Notes under the pieces: generated by a model | Seen by the model: only the letters and a program-made list of their open reading frames with translations | Database searches by the model: none | What the model was told of the DNA's origin: nothing | Shown: positions 16,040 through 24,276 of the stretch, in pieces | How the letters are laid out: each line of letters begins with the position of its first letter | Numbering within the stretch: position 1 is the stretch's first letter | Program-made: the position numbers and the translations under genes | NCBI GenBank assembly: GCA_964604825.1 | Contig: CAZSAL010000009.1 | Coordinates: 6,252-70,251, forward strand | Reading direction: 5' to 3' | DNA: 64,000 nucleotides | From: CAZSAL01 sp964604825 | Lineage (GTDB): Bacteria > Elusimicrobiota > Elusimicrobia > 2-01-FULL-59-12

Positions 16040-16983
16040 AAATCTTCCGAATCATTGCGCTTTTGATCGGCCTCTCCGCAGTCGGATTCTTTGTTCATCA
16101 GGTGGGCGTATCGCAGGTGGCTTCGACTTTAGGGCTTCTGCGCTGGAGTTATTTCATTGTACTGGCATACCCGCTTGTCTGGATGCTGTTGAATACCATG
16201 GGCTGGCAGGTGACGTGTCCCAGCGGGGTTTCTTTTCTGCGGCTGGTTCAAATCCGTATGGCGGGGGAATGCTTTAACTCGCTGCTTCCCTCCGGTTATG
16301 TCGGCGGCGAGCCGTTGAAAGTTAAACTGCTGGCGGAAAAAACCGGGCTCAGAGAAGCGACGGCTTCGGCTCTTGTGGCAAAATCCGCTCAGAGCATCGG
16401 TATGGTGCTGTATCTGGGTTTAGGATTGACCTATGCCCGGCCGGAAGGCAGCACCCGAGACTGGGCGTCGCTGACTGCGCTTACAGCGCTGGGTCTGGGC
16501 ATTGGTATCTTTACATGGCTCCTGGCTAACCGTTCTTTCAGCCGCCTGGGACGTGTGCTGCATCGCCTTACCGGGCATCCCTGGCTCCATAAGCAGGAGG
16601 GGCGTCTTTTGATGCTGGATGAGTCTCTGGGACATTTTTTCCGTCATGATACAGGCAGGTTTTTCGAAAGCGTTGTTTTTCATACCGGAGGCTGGCTGGC
16701 AGGAGCCCTGGAGTTATGGATAATCTTCCATTTGCTCGGTCACCCCTTCGGCTGGAAGGACGCCTGGTTTATGGGCGCCATGGCGCAGCTGGGAGCTACG
16801 GTGGGATTCGTTGCTCCTGCCGGGGTCGGTTTTTTCGAAGGGGGGCATTACCTCGCAGCTATAGCTTTAGGCCTGCCGCCGTCTCTGGGAGTCAGCGTCA
16901 GCCTTATCCGCCGGGTGCGCGAAATTTTCTGGGATATCGTCGGCGTAAGTCTCTTCTGGAAATTAACCCGCCGTCAGCAGTAA
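16036..16983 (+). CDS. Flippase-like (LPG synthase membrane-domain / UPF0104) protein
   Basis: A 315-aa polytopic membrane protein of the lysylphosphatidylglycerol synthase transmembrane (YbhN/UPF0104) family. It has about eight hydrophobic helices and the family hallmarks CFNSLLPSGYVGGEPLKVKLL and APAGVGFFEGGHYLAA, then LIRRVREIFWDIVG near the end. Members include glycolipid flippase-like proteins. The GTG start overlaps the stop of the phosphatidyltransferase gene (GTGA) with GGAGAGCG upstream, so the two are translationally coupled. It may move the lipid made by its partner. Confidence 0.82.
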   Translation: MKIFRIIALLIGLSAVGFFVHQVGVSQVASTLGLLRWSYFIVLAYPLVWMLLNTMGWQVTCPSGVSFLRLVQIRMAGECFNSLLPSGYVGGEPLKVKLLAEKTGLREATASALVAKSAQSIGMVLYLGLGLTYARPEGSTRDWASLTALTALGLGIGIFTWLLANRSFSRLGRVLHRLTGHPWLHKQEGRLLMLDESLGHFFRHDTGRFFESVVFHTGGWLAGALELWIIFHLLGHPFGWKDAWFMGAMAQLGATVGFVAPAGVGFFEGGHYLAAIALGLPPSLGVSVSLIRRVREIFWDIVGVSLFWKLTRRQQ

Positions 16984-16999
16984 ACCTTTCCTTGAAATT

Positions 17000-18502
17000 C
17001 TATTCCGAAAAGGCTTCGCTGCGGAAAACCCGCAGTTCTACGGAAGGATCTTTCCAGCAGCCGGGAGGCAGTCCGGCCTTTTGCGAGCAAAGCGTATCCA
17101 AAAAAGATGTTTTATCCGGCAGACTTTCCCACACCTCAGGCAGGAAAAGTCCGGAATGGCGTCCATTACGCACGATCACGCCGTCGCGTCCCGGCACGAT
17201 CTCTCCGGCATCTTTTATGCGCTGAGGCGGCGAAAGTATGGATATTTCGACGCGTATATCCTTAAGTTCGGCCTGTTCCAGCGGCTGGAAACGCGTGTCC
17301 TCAAAAGCGGCCGACCTAGCGAAATGACGGACCGCTTCCCAGAGACTGAACTGCGGTTCTACAGTCCCCACACAGCCGCGCAATTCGCCGTGCCTGCGCA
17401 GCGTAACAAAGACCGCGGCGGGAAGGTTAAGGTCATAGTTTTTGTTCAGCGGCTCAAAGGAAAAACGTTTTTGCGCGAGTCCGTCGGCTATTGAAGTGCG
17501 CGCCGCATCAAGAAGCCGCTGCTGCGCCTTCTTATCCAGAAGGTCCGGGTTTTTGGGACGGCCTGCATGAACGAAAGCGACGGCAGCATAGCCTACGGAA
17601 CGATCCGCCGTATCGGGAACCAGCTCCCCCGAATTGGCATAACGCAGGATCTGCGCCTGATTTGCGCCAAGGGCTTTAGCGGCGTAAAGACCCGTCCATA
17701 TGGCGGTTTCACCGCAGGCGACCGTGAACAGTTCCGGTTCCCCCCGGCTCATCAGTGTTTGCCCTGTCAGCTTCAGATATTCGGGATCAAGGCGCTCGAG
17801 CGCTTTGAGAAAAGTCTGGTCCACCGGCCTGGCTACATTGCTGCGCGGGTAATGCGAGAGGTCGGAGGAAATGACCAGGAGAGTTTTTCTTCCCCGCACG
17901 GCTTCCGCAATTGCAAGGCCCGCTTTGCGGGCAATCTCCAGATCTTCGGTGTTCATAACAACAGGCAGAATGCGGAATCTTTTAAGCCGCCGCTGCAGGA
18001 AAGGGAGCTGAACTTCAAGGGAATGTTCCGCGGCATGGGGTGCGGCTTCTTCCGCGAACACCGGAGAAGCAGCGAGCAGTTTCCCGGCAAGCTCTTCATC
18101 AACCGGCACGGAACCAAGCGGCGTCCGGAAAGATCCGCGCGCGACCAGGGCTGCGCCCTTGACCGCGACATGATGCGAGGGCCCGATCAGTATGACGGAA
18201 GGCCATTCGTCTTTCAGCGTCTTAAAGGCTTCCGCCGCTATTGGTCCGGAGTATTGATAGCCGGCATGCGGTACAAGGATTGCTGAAAGTTCCCCGTCAA
18301 GGCCATGCCTGCCGGCGCCGGCAAGAAGATGGTCCACCATATTCCTTAGCTCTCCCGGATTAGCGGGATAAAACTGCCCCGCTGCAGCCGGGGGTCTTTC
18401 ATTTTCCGGTTGTGCGGCTGCAGGACGGCAAAACAGGGAACAGCCAAAAAAAAGCGAGCCAAATGCGGCCTTTTTATCCGGTACAAGGAGAATTTTCGGC
18501 AT
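17000..18502 (-). CDS. Memo (AmmeMemoRadiSam B) - AMMECR1 (AmmeMemoRadiSam A) fusion
   Basis: A 500-aa fusion. Residues about 40-310 are a Memo domain (AAAGQFYPANPGELRNMVDHLL, LVPHAGYQYSGPIAAEAFKTL, IGPSHHVAVKGAAL, HSLEVQLPFLQR, SSDLSHYP) with the His residues that hold a metal in Memo proteins. Residues about 325-500 are AMMECR1 (VFVTLRRHGELRGCVGTVEP, the diagnostic LRGCIG-type motif). The third partner, a radical SAM protein, is not in the window. The first 35 residues contain a hydrophobic stretch ending in AAA-Q, possibly a signal peptide. TTGCAT-N17-TAAACT lies 8 nt before this ATG; an in-frame TTG at 18511 is the alternative start. Biochemical function is unknown. Confidence 0.9.
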   Translation of the reverse strand: MPKILLVPDKKAAFGSLFFGCSLFCRPAAAQPENERPPAAAGQFYPANPGELRNMVDHLLAGAGRHGLDGELSAILVPHAGYQYSGPIAAEAFKTLKDEWPSVILIGPSHHVAVKGAALVARGSFRTPLGSVPVDEELAGKLLAASPVFAEEAAPHAAEHSLEVQLPFLQRRLKRFRILPVVMNTEDLEIARKAGLAIAEAVRGRKTLLVISSDLSHYPRSNVARPVDQTFLKALERLDPEYLKLTGQTLMSRGEPELFTVACGETAIWTGLYAAKALGANQAQILRYANSGELVPDTADRSVGYAAVAFVHAGRPKNPDLLDKKAQQRLLDAARTSIADGLAQKRFSFEPLNKNYDLNLPAAVFVTLRRHGELRGCVGTVEPQFSLWEAVRHFARSAAFEDTRFQPLEQAELKDIRVEISILSPPQRIKDAGEIVPGRDGVIVRNGRHSGLFLPEVWESLPDKTSFLDTLCSQKAGLPPGCWKDPSVELRVFRSEAFSE

Positions 18503-18510
18503 GCCGGACA

Positions 18511-18539
18511 AGTTTAGCTCGCAAAGAGTTCTAATGCAA
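18511..18539 (-). promoter_or_regulatory. Promoter of the Memo-AMMECR1 gene, leaderless arrangement
   Basis: TTGCAT (18539-18534) and TAAACT (18516-18511) on the minus strand are 17 bp apart; TAAACT ends 8 nt before the ATG at 18502. No ribosome-binding site is present. Confidence 0.5.
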
Positions 18540-18550
18540 CGGTGCGGTGG

Positions 18551-19600
18551 TCAGCGGGGGAGGGCGGGTTTTAATTCAGGGGGAGCAACAGGTACAGTCT
18601 TGCCGTTTAATGCGGCGGAAGCATAAGAAGCCTGCATCAGCGCCGCGCACCAGCCCGCTTCCCTAAAGTTTTTCCCGGTGGGATGGTCCAGTTCTTCGCG
18701 AAAGGCAGGCAGGAGAGCCTCGAACCAGTCAGCATGATGGGAACCGGCGGAAAGCGCGGCATCAAAATGGAATTCCTCGGTCATTCCGCCCGCCGCCAGG
18801 ATAATCCGTACATCATCAATGATAAGCACGCCTTTTTCACCATGAATGATTGCGGCATTGCGCCGGTTCGGCGCGCGCCAGGTGAGTTTTAGAAAAGCTT
18901 CGGCATCCCCGAATGAAATAACGCCTCGGGCAGCTTCTTCCAGATCGCCCGCGCCTGTCTGCATGCTCATGGATACGGCAGAAGGCTCCACGCCCATGAG
19001 GTTAAAAAGAAGGTAAAAAGCGTGCCAGCCATGATCAACAAGGATTCCTCCGCCGGCTACCGCTTTGTTCGTGCGCCAGTCTTCAGCCGGCTGCCTTCCG
19101 TTTGAGGAACCTTCCGAAGCGCCTTTGCAGTGGGAATTCCTCAGGACGTAGAGTTCCGTATGCCAGATCCGGCCCAGGCGTCCTTTGCGGATGAGTTCAA
19201 ACGCTTTCTGAAAGATCTGCGCGTGTTTCCAGTTGTGGACCGTGAAGAGCGTTTTCGCATGCCGGGAAACCAGGCTGGAAAGGATTTCGTAATCGGCGGC
19301 ACTCAAAGTAAGAGGTTTTTCGCAGAGGACATCCCAGCCGTTTGCCAGCGCCGTACCTGCGAATTCTACATGCGACGCGGGCGGCGTACAGATATCAACG
19401 AAATCCAGCCGTTCTCCGGCCAGGGCCTCGATAGAGGGAAAAACTTTCAGGTCCTTCTTAAAGGCCAGTGCGGCTTTGCGGCGGGCTTCGGCGGGATCGA
19501 CGACGGCGACAATTTCAAAATCCGCAGATTTCGCGTAACCCGGCCAATGGCCGTTGGCCGCCACATTGCCGAATCCTATAATGGCTCCGCGTCTAGGCAT
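18551..19600 (-). CDS. Gfo/Idh/MocA-family oxidoreductase
   Basis: A 349-aa NAD(P)-dependent dehydrogenase of the family that includes inositol and sugar dehydrogenases. It has a Rossmann start (GAIIGFGNVAANGHWPGYAKS), VDICTPPASHVEFA, the CEKPLTLS motif with the conserved Lys, and the C-terminal open-sheet domain (GGGILVDHGWHAFYLLF, with the usual D..H.). The ATG at 19600 overlaps the end of the aminotransferase gene by 8 nt. It is the last gene of the HAD-to-oxidoreductase operon. The substrate is unknown; a cyclitol or sugar ketone is plausible. Confidence 0.9.
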   Translation of the reverse strand: MPRRGAIIGFGNVAANGHWPGYAKSADFEIVAVVDPAEARRKAALAFKKDLKVFPSIEALAGERLDFVDICTPPASHVEFAGTALANGWDVLCEKPLTLSAADYEILSSLVSRHAKTLFTVHNWKHAQIFQKAFELIRKGRLGRIWHTELYVLRNSHCKGASEGSSNGRQPAEDWRTNKAVAGGGILVDHGWHAFYLLFNLMGVEPSAVSMSMQTGAGDLEEAARGVISFGDAEAFLKLTWRAPNRRNAAIIHGEKGVLIIDDVRIILAAGGMTEEFHFDAALSAGSHHADWFEALLPAFREELDHPTGKNFREAGWCAALMQASYASAALNGKTVPVAPPELKPALPR

Positions 19601-20957
19601 GAATTTCGCCGGCGACGGCGCCGAGCGCTTCGTCGATGATTGCCGCGCCTTCGAGCGCTTCCGCTTCGGAAAGCGTGAGCGGAGGATGGATGCGGACGCG
19701 TGGAGCATATCCCATCATGATCAGCCCGCGCTTCAGGCACTCGGCAAAGAAGCGCTCGCAGAGCGGCTTGCCGAGGGACTCTTTTGTCGCCTGGTTTTTT
19801 ACAAGTTCAAAACCGATCAGAAGTCCCCGGCCGCGCACTTCTCCGACAAACGGGTATTTGCTCAGGCGGCGCGCCAGTTCATTACGCAGGACAGCGCCCA
19901 CCTTCGCGCTGTTTTCCACAAGATTGTCTTCCTTGATCGTCTGGAGGGTGACCATCGCAGCGGCGCTGGCAAAAGGGTTGCCGCCATAGCTGGAAGAAGA
20001 AGCGCTGGGCAGGGACCATGGTTTCGCCGAAACGATTTCGTCCGTGGAAACCACCCCGCTGACGGGAAATCCCGAACCCATGCCTTTGCCGATGGTCATA
20101 ATATCGGGTTCGACATCGTCATGCTGAAAGCCGAACCATAGCCCCGTCCGGCCGAAGCCGCAGATCATCTCGTCGGAAATGTAGAGCGCTCCGTTTTCAT
20201 GCGCGATGTCGCGCAGGGCGCGGAGAAATCCGGCAGGGGGAATGATATTGCCTGCCGTACCCTGGATCGGCTCGGCTATAATCGCGGCAAGCTTGCCTCT
20301 GGCATTTTTCTGGATAACTTCTTTCACCTGGTCAATTGCATGCTGGAGACATTTTTCCGTAGAACCGTTGAAGCGGTAAGTGTAGGGATAGGTGGCTATG
20401 TGCATTCCCGGCGCCAGCGGGCCGACATGAATTTTCCAGTCCACGTCGGATAGCGGCAGGACGCCTCCGGTTTTTCCATGGAAGCCGCCGGTAAAGCCGA
20501 TCACATCCGTGTGTTTGGTATAGGAACGGGCCAGGCGTATCGCGGCCTCAACCGCTTCTGCGCCACCGGAGAAAAGCTGCGTGCGGCCCAATTTTCCCGG
20601 AGCCAGTTCATTGATAAGCTTCATGAATTTCAGGCGGGCTTCGCTGGTAAAACTGCCCACTGTGACTTTTTCCAGCTGCGCGCGCATCGCTGCGATATAT
20701 TTCGGGTGCGAATAACCCAGGCTGCAGACCGAGACGCCCACGTTGAAGTCCAGATAACGGTTGCCGTCCACGTCGTAAAGATAAGAGCCCTGGCCATGAT
20801 CGATTGTGAGCTTGGAAAGCAGCGCGATGGACTGAATTCCCGGGGCAATCAAATGCTGTTCTTCTTCGAAAAGAGCGGCTGATTTCGGCCCGGGCCAATT
20901 ATTCACCCCTCTCCCCTTGTGGGAGAGGGTGGGGGTGAGGGGAGGTGTTGATCTCAT
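19593..20957 (-). CDS. Class III aminotransferase
   Basis: A 454-aa PLP enzyme related to GABA, ornithine and omega-amino acid aminotransferases. Family features: YLYDVDGNRYLDFNVGVSVCSLGYSHP, LFSGGAEAVEAAIRLARSYT, GFHGKTGGVLPLS, the cofactor motif ISDEMICGFGRTG, and the Schiff-base Lys in IMTIGKGMGSGFPVSGV. The first 20 residues (PPLTPTLSHKGRGV) are translated from palindromic repeat C2, which sits just after the start codon. The AGGGGG ribosome-binding site lies just beyond copy C3. It acts with the Gfo/Idh and ATP-grasp neighbours on an unknown carbonyl compound. Confidence 0.9.
   Translation of the reverse strand: MRSTPPLTPTLSHKGRGVNNWPGPKSAALFEEEQHLIAPGIQSIALLSKLTIDHGQGSYLYDVDGNRYLDFNVGVSVCSLGYSHPKYIAAMRAQLEKVTVGSFTSEARLKFMKLINELAPGKLGRTQLFSGGAEAVEAAIRLARSYTKHTDVIGFTGGFHGKTGGVLPLSDVDWKIHVGPLAPGMHIATYPYTYRFNGSTEKCLQHAIDQVKEVIQKNARGKLAAIIAEPIQGTAGNIIPPAGFLRALRDIAHENGALYISDEMICGFGRTGLWFGFQHDDVEPDIMTIGKGMGSGFPVSGVVSTDEIVSAKPWSLPSASSSSYGGNPFASAAAMVTLQTIKEDNLVENSAKVGAVLRNELARRLSKYPFVGEVRGRGLLIGFELVKNQATKESLGKPLCERFFAECLKRGLIMMGYAPRVRIHPPLTLSEAEALEGAAIIDEALGAVAGEIHA
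20905..20946. repeat. Family C repeat within the aminotransferase N-terminus (C2)
   Basis: A hairpin-forming block with cacccctctccccttgtggg and gagagggtgggggtgagggg. Read on the minus strand it gives PLTPTLSHKGRG, a peptide typical of translated interspersed repeats. It matches C4 in metH at about 21 of 23 positions. Confidence 0.8.
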
Positions 20958-20961
20958 GATA

Positions 20962-21004
20962 GTCCCCCTATCCTAGCCTTCCCCCGCAAGGGGGGAAGGA
21001 ATTT
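20962..21004. repeat. Family C repeat at the ATP-grasp C-terminus (C3)
   Basis: The hairpin ccttcccccgc-aagggggg-aagg overlaps the last codons of the ATP-grasp gene, which ends ...FKIPSPLAGEG. With C2 it forms an inverted pair like C1. Confidence 0.75.
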
Positions 21005-21842
21005 TAAACAGGCAGTTGTTTTCGTAGGCATAGTATGTTTCCTTTAGGTAACGAGCTATAGCGCTGGCCGCCGCGCCGCGGCACGGAGCGAAAGAGGGCC
21101 AGTCGTTGAGGTCAATCAGAGTAATTTTGCCATCGGACGAAATGATGGCGTCGCCGCCGTAAATGGCGATATCAAGCGCCGCCGCAGCCTGTTCCGCTAT
21201 GCGCTGCAGTTCCTGTTCGACAAAAGGGTAGCCTTCGCATTCTTTGGGATAGTAAGGCCAGAACAGACCGTCTCCGCGGACGGCATAAAATTTGACCTCA
21301 TCTCCTGCGCAGTGCGCCTGGAGCACGGCCTTCTTCAATCCCCGGGAGGAAAACTGTTTAAGCGCGGCAGGCAGCAGCGGAGCTTTTTCTATGCGCAGCA
21401 CGTCTCCCGCCTGCGTGGCATGCACGTCGTCGCGCTTAAGCCATGCGCCGTCATTCTCAAAAAAAGGCTCCAGCAGTTTAAGATCTTCAGATCCATCGGT
21501 CTTCACTTCCACGCTTTTGGGAAAGGCAAGATGGTTTTCAAGCATCAGCCGGCAAAGGAAGTCGCGGTAGGTGGCGCGCGAAGCGGCGGGATCGTTGCAG
21601 ATCAGCGCGCCGGAACTTTGCCATTCCGTAAGCTCCGCTATCGCATCAGGTCCCTGGCACATGGAAAAAATCAGGGAGGCGTCCTTCCAGCAGTTCCGGG
21701 CTTCATCAATTGTCGTAAGCTTCAGGGGAATGTTTTCCCTTTCCAGGGCCATGCCTACCAGCCGCAGTATTTTGGCGTCATTCGAATTGTGGCGGCCGGG
21801 CGAATAAGCAGGTTCGCGATAAATGCCGAGGAAGGGCTTCAT
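20973..21842 (-). CDS. ATP-grasp ligase-like protein
   Basis: A 289-aa protein with an ATP-grasp fold. Evidence is the C-terminal catalytic pattern YGGDAIISSDGKITLIDLNDWPSF, where Asp and the D.N pair match the Mg-ATP ligands, together with WLKRDDVHAT in the nucleotide-binding lobe and LQAHCAGDEVKFYAV. Such enzymes join a carboxylate to an amine or thiol. Its start overlaps the nucleotidyltransferase stop (ATGA). The last residues (PSPLAGEG) come from repeat C3. The substrate is unknown; it could add an amino acid to the amine made by the neighbouring aminotransferase. Confidence 0.75.
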   Translation of the reverse strand: MKPFLGIYREPAYSPGRHNSNDAKILRLVGMALERENIPLKLTTIDEARNCWKDASLIFSMCQGPDAIAELTEWQSSGALICNDPAASRATYRDFLCRLMLENHLAFPKSVEVKTDGSEDLKLLEPFFENDGAWLKRDDVHATQAGDVLRIEKAPLLPAALKQFSSRGLKKAVLQAHCAGDEVKFYAVRGDGLFWPYYPKECEGYPFVEQELQRIAEQAAAALDIAIYGGDAIISSDGKITLIDLNDWPSFAPCRGAAASAIARYLKETYYAYENNCLFKIPSPLAGEG

Positions 21843-22591
21843 CGAGGTAACCGCCTTTCCGCGGAAACGATGTCTTCCGGCCGGTCAATATCCATAACCG
21901 GAGGCAAAGGCACGCCGTAAATGCGGTAGCCGCATTTCAGCAGATGGCCGAGAAACTGGCGGAGAGCGGTGTAATTGTTTTTCAGGGCAGCCTCTTTTTC
22001 CTTCAAAATTTCCGGTTGAACGAAATAAAACCCGGAAGTTACATAACTGCTTTGAAATCCACCGTCATTCATGGCAACGATTTCGAAAGCCTCCGGGCGG
22101 TCTTCAATCCTGTCCGGCATGAAGCCGGAATCAGTTTCCCCGCGCAGAGCAACGCGCAGGGGTTTTTCGTCCTCAATAAAATCGGTCAAGCCCAGGACTA
22201 CATGCGCATTCGCAAAAAGCCGGGATTTCCTGGCAAATTCGCTGTAAATCTCCGGGGGACAAACTGAATCAACCGTAGTGATCAGACAGGCGTCCGCATT
22301 CTTCCGCGCCAGCCGCTCAAGCACTATCAAAAAACTGTGCATTGATGAGGGAGTAGTCCGGATGATCCAGTCCGCCTGAACCGGCCTTCCCTGCCCCGAA
22401 ACATATGCGGGGACTTCGCCCGCCTGTTCATTAACTATGCAGGTGAAACTTTGCGCGCCTGCGGCCTGGAGGCCGTCCAGCGCGTAGTCAATAAGCGCTT
22501 TTCCGGCAACCTGCGTCAGAGCCTTTGGTTGCTTTTTCCCGAGCCGCTCACCCCATCCTGCAGCTATGATGCCGGCATTCAAGGCTGTCAC
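21839..22591 (-). CDS. MobA/GlmU-like nucleotidyltransferase
   Basis: A 250-aa nucleotidyltransferase with the signature AGIIAAGWGERLGKKQPKALTQVAGKALIDYALDGL (loop G-W-G-E-R-L, then PKAL). A metal-binding-type acidic site appears in ITTVDSVCPPE, and a D-I-D-R pattern occurs near the end (PPVMDIDRPEDIV). Enzymes of this type activate sugars, cyclitol phosphates or phosphonates with NTP. Stop and start codons overlap with both neighbours (ATGA). CTP:inositol-phosphate cytidylyltransferase is one possibility given ino1 and the CDP-alcohol transferase nearby, but this is inference. Confidence 0.83.
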   Translation of the reverse strand: MTALNAGIIAAGWGERLGKKQPKALTQVAGKALIDYALDGLQAAGAQSFTCIVNEQAGEVPAYVSGQGRPVQADWIIRTTPSSMHSFLIVLERLARKNADACLITTVDSVCPPEIYSEFARKSRLFANAHVVLGLTDFIEDEKPLRVALRGETDSGFMPDRIEDRPEAFEIVAMNDGGFQSSYVTSGFYFVQPEILKEKEAALKNNYTALRQFLGHLLKCGYRIYGVPLPPVMDIDRPEDIVSAERRLPR

Positions 22592-23289
22592 AACCCCTCA
22601 TGGACGTGCGCAAGTCTGACAGGTAAATCTTCCAGGCTGTGCAGAATAAGATCGACTTTTGAAGGATCAGGACAGGTTCGCACTTCCGGGCCGCGCAGCC
22701 AGCAGGTTTTCATGCCCAGGGCTTTTGCCGGCAGGATATCGCGTTCAAAAGAATCCCCCACGAATGCAATTTCCCGGGGTGAGGAAACGGCAAGTTCTTC
22801 CATTGCCTTCTGAAAAATCGCCGGATCAGGTTTTTTGAGTCCTATGACAGCGGAATCCAAAATTACTTTAAGAAAAGGCGTGTAGCCAAATTCCCTGCAT
22901 AACACCGCTATATTCCCATAAAAATTTGAAATGATTCCCAGCTTGTATCCGGCAGCTGACAATTTCTCCAGAATTTTGCGGTTCCTGCGCAGTATTCGTT
23001 CCGCCGGGCGTGAAAATGCGGTTACGGCTTCATCCTTTTGCGCAGGATTATTTAATTTAAGTTTTTCAAACTGCCAGTGTACATGTCGCTCCATCATGTC
23101 GCGCAGGCCGGATTCACGGATGCCTGAGTCGACTTCAGCCTGAGCATCGGCATAGTAAAAAGCCTCTTTAAGCCTGGGTTGAGCGATATTAACGCCCAGA
23201 TGTTGGTAGATGCTGTAGAACCGATCCAGCCAATGAAGGCCATCGGCATCAAGCGTTCCACCAAAATCAAATAGAATTGATGAAATCAT
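22588..23289 (-). CDS. HAD-superfamily hydrolase
   Basis: A 233-aa HAD hydrolase and first gene of the five-gene operon. Motif I is ILFDFGGTLD (the second Asp of the usual DxD is Gly, a variant seen in other HAD-IA proteins), motif II lies in LGIISNFYG, and motifs III/IV in GLKKPDPAIFQKAME and EIAFVGDSFERDILPAKALGM. The cap region between motifs I and II is helical. The ATG at 23289 was selected because the family starts there; a longer ORF upstream crosses the promoter. It is likely a small-molecule phosphatase in the pathway. Confidence 0.88.
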   Translation of the reverse strand: MISSILFDFGGTLDADGLHWLDRFYSIYQHLGVNIAQPRLKEAFYYADAQAEVDSGIRESGLRDMMERHVHWQFEKLKLNNPAQKDEAVTAFSRPAERILRRNRKILEKLSAAGYKLGIISNFYGNIAVLCREFGYTPFLKVILDSAVIGLKKPDPAIFQKAMEELAVSSPREIAFVGDSFERDILPAKALGMKTCWLRGPEVRTCPDPSKVDLILHSLEDLPVRLAHVHEGL

Positions 23290-23346
23290 AATTCGAGTTG
23301 ATTTTTCAATTATTTTTAATGGGTACGGAGTTAGATTGGCACAAAA

Positions 23347-23398
23347 ATTGTAGATTTTTCCGCATATTGTTGTCAAGGCACAGATGAAATGATAAAAT
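23347..23398. promoter_or_regulatory. Overlapping divergent sigma-70 promoters
   Basis: Minus strand: TTGACA (23376-23371), 18 bp, TACAAT (23352-23347), for the HAD operon. Plus strand: TTGTCA (23370-23375), 17 bp, TAAAAT (23393-23398), for the MBL gene. The two -35 boxes occupy the same DNA, so the promoters should compete. Confidence 0.75.
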
Positions 23399-23418
23399 TC
23401 CGCAAACAAAGAGGTTTT

Positions 23419-24276
23419 ATGCGTCATTTCAATTCGATTTGTCCCCTAGGCGGCGCAGTTTTTTCTTTCCTTTCGTTAATATGCGGATTAGCATTTCCGC
23501 TGTGTCTCCATGCAGATGTTTTTCAAACAAATACCGGTCAGGAAGGCGCACCTCCTATAACCCAGCCTATACAGCCTCTTAAGGATTCGGGATTCTCGCC
23601 TGATGTTCACATCACCTGGTTAGGTCAATCCTGCTTTGCATTTCACAGCTTTAAAGGGAACAGCCTTCTGACGGATCCCTATAATCCTGATATCGGTTAC
23701 CCTCCCCCGGTAATTGATACAAGAGTAGTAACAATAAGTAACGAACATCCAGACCATAATTATTTGCCGGCTGTTTCCGGTGCGCCCATTGTGATTCGTT
23801 CAGTAGGTGAAACCGCAACCGGCGGGTTGATTTTTCAGGGCATCCGTTCATGGCATGACAATGTTAAGGGGAAAAAGCTCGGCCCTAACCGGATTTTCAA
23901 ATGGAACATGGGAGGACTCCGGTTTGTGCACCTGGGCGATCTTGGCCAGCATCGGTTGACGGCGGCCCAGTTAAAAGCGATAGGGATGGTGGATGTTCTG
24001 CTTATTCCCGTTGGGGGCGTAGCTACGATCAATGGCACCCAGGCGTTGGAGATTGTAAAACAGCTTCAGCCCAAAATGGTCATACCCATGCATTACAAGA
24101 CGGATGCGCTGAAAATCAAGCTCGATACCATAGACAATTTTCTAAAAGGCCCTTATACGGTGGTGAATACCGGCAAATCCGATTTGCTCTTGAACAGTTC
24201 AAGCCTGCCGGCGAAACCAACGATTTTTGTCATGGATTATGTCCACAAAAACCCAACAGCAGGGGGAACTCATTGA
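23419..24276 (+). CDS. Secreted metallo-beta-lactamase-fold hydrolase
   Basis: A 285-aa protein with a signal peptide (FSFLSLICGLAFPLCLHA) and a UlaG-type MBL fold: VHITWLGQSCFAFHSFKGNSLLTDPYNP, the metal motif SNEHPDHNYLPA (H-x-D-H order retained), LRFVHLGDLGQ and IPMHYKTDALK. The role is unknown; relatives hydrolyse lactones, phosphodiesters or N-acyl lipids. ATG 23419 has AAGAGG upstream. It is the first gene of the hemL-hisG operon and its stop overlaps the hemL start. Confidence 0.85.
   Translation: MRHFNSICPLGGAVFSFLSLICGLAFPLCLHADVFQTNTGQEGAPPITQPIQPLKDSGFSPDVHITWLGQSCFAFHSFKGNSLLTDPYNPDIGYPPPVIDTRVVTISNEHPDHNYLPAVSGAPIVIRSVGETATGGLIFQGIRSWHDNVKGKKLGPNRIFKWNMGGLRFVHLGDLGQHRLTAAQLKAIGMVDVLLIPVGGVATINGTQALEIVKQLQPKMVIPMHYKTDALKIKLDTIDNFLKGPYTVVNTGKSDLLLNSSSLPAKPTIFVMDYVHKNPTAGGTH

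Noticed and set aside
23901..24272. Long N-terminal extension of hemL
   Set aside because: It overlaps the MBL gene in another frame; the TTG at 24273 gives the standard family length and has AGGGGGAA upstream.
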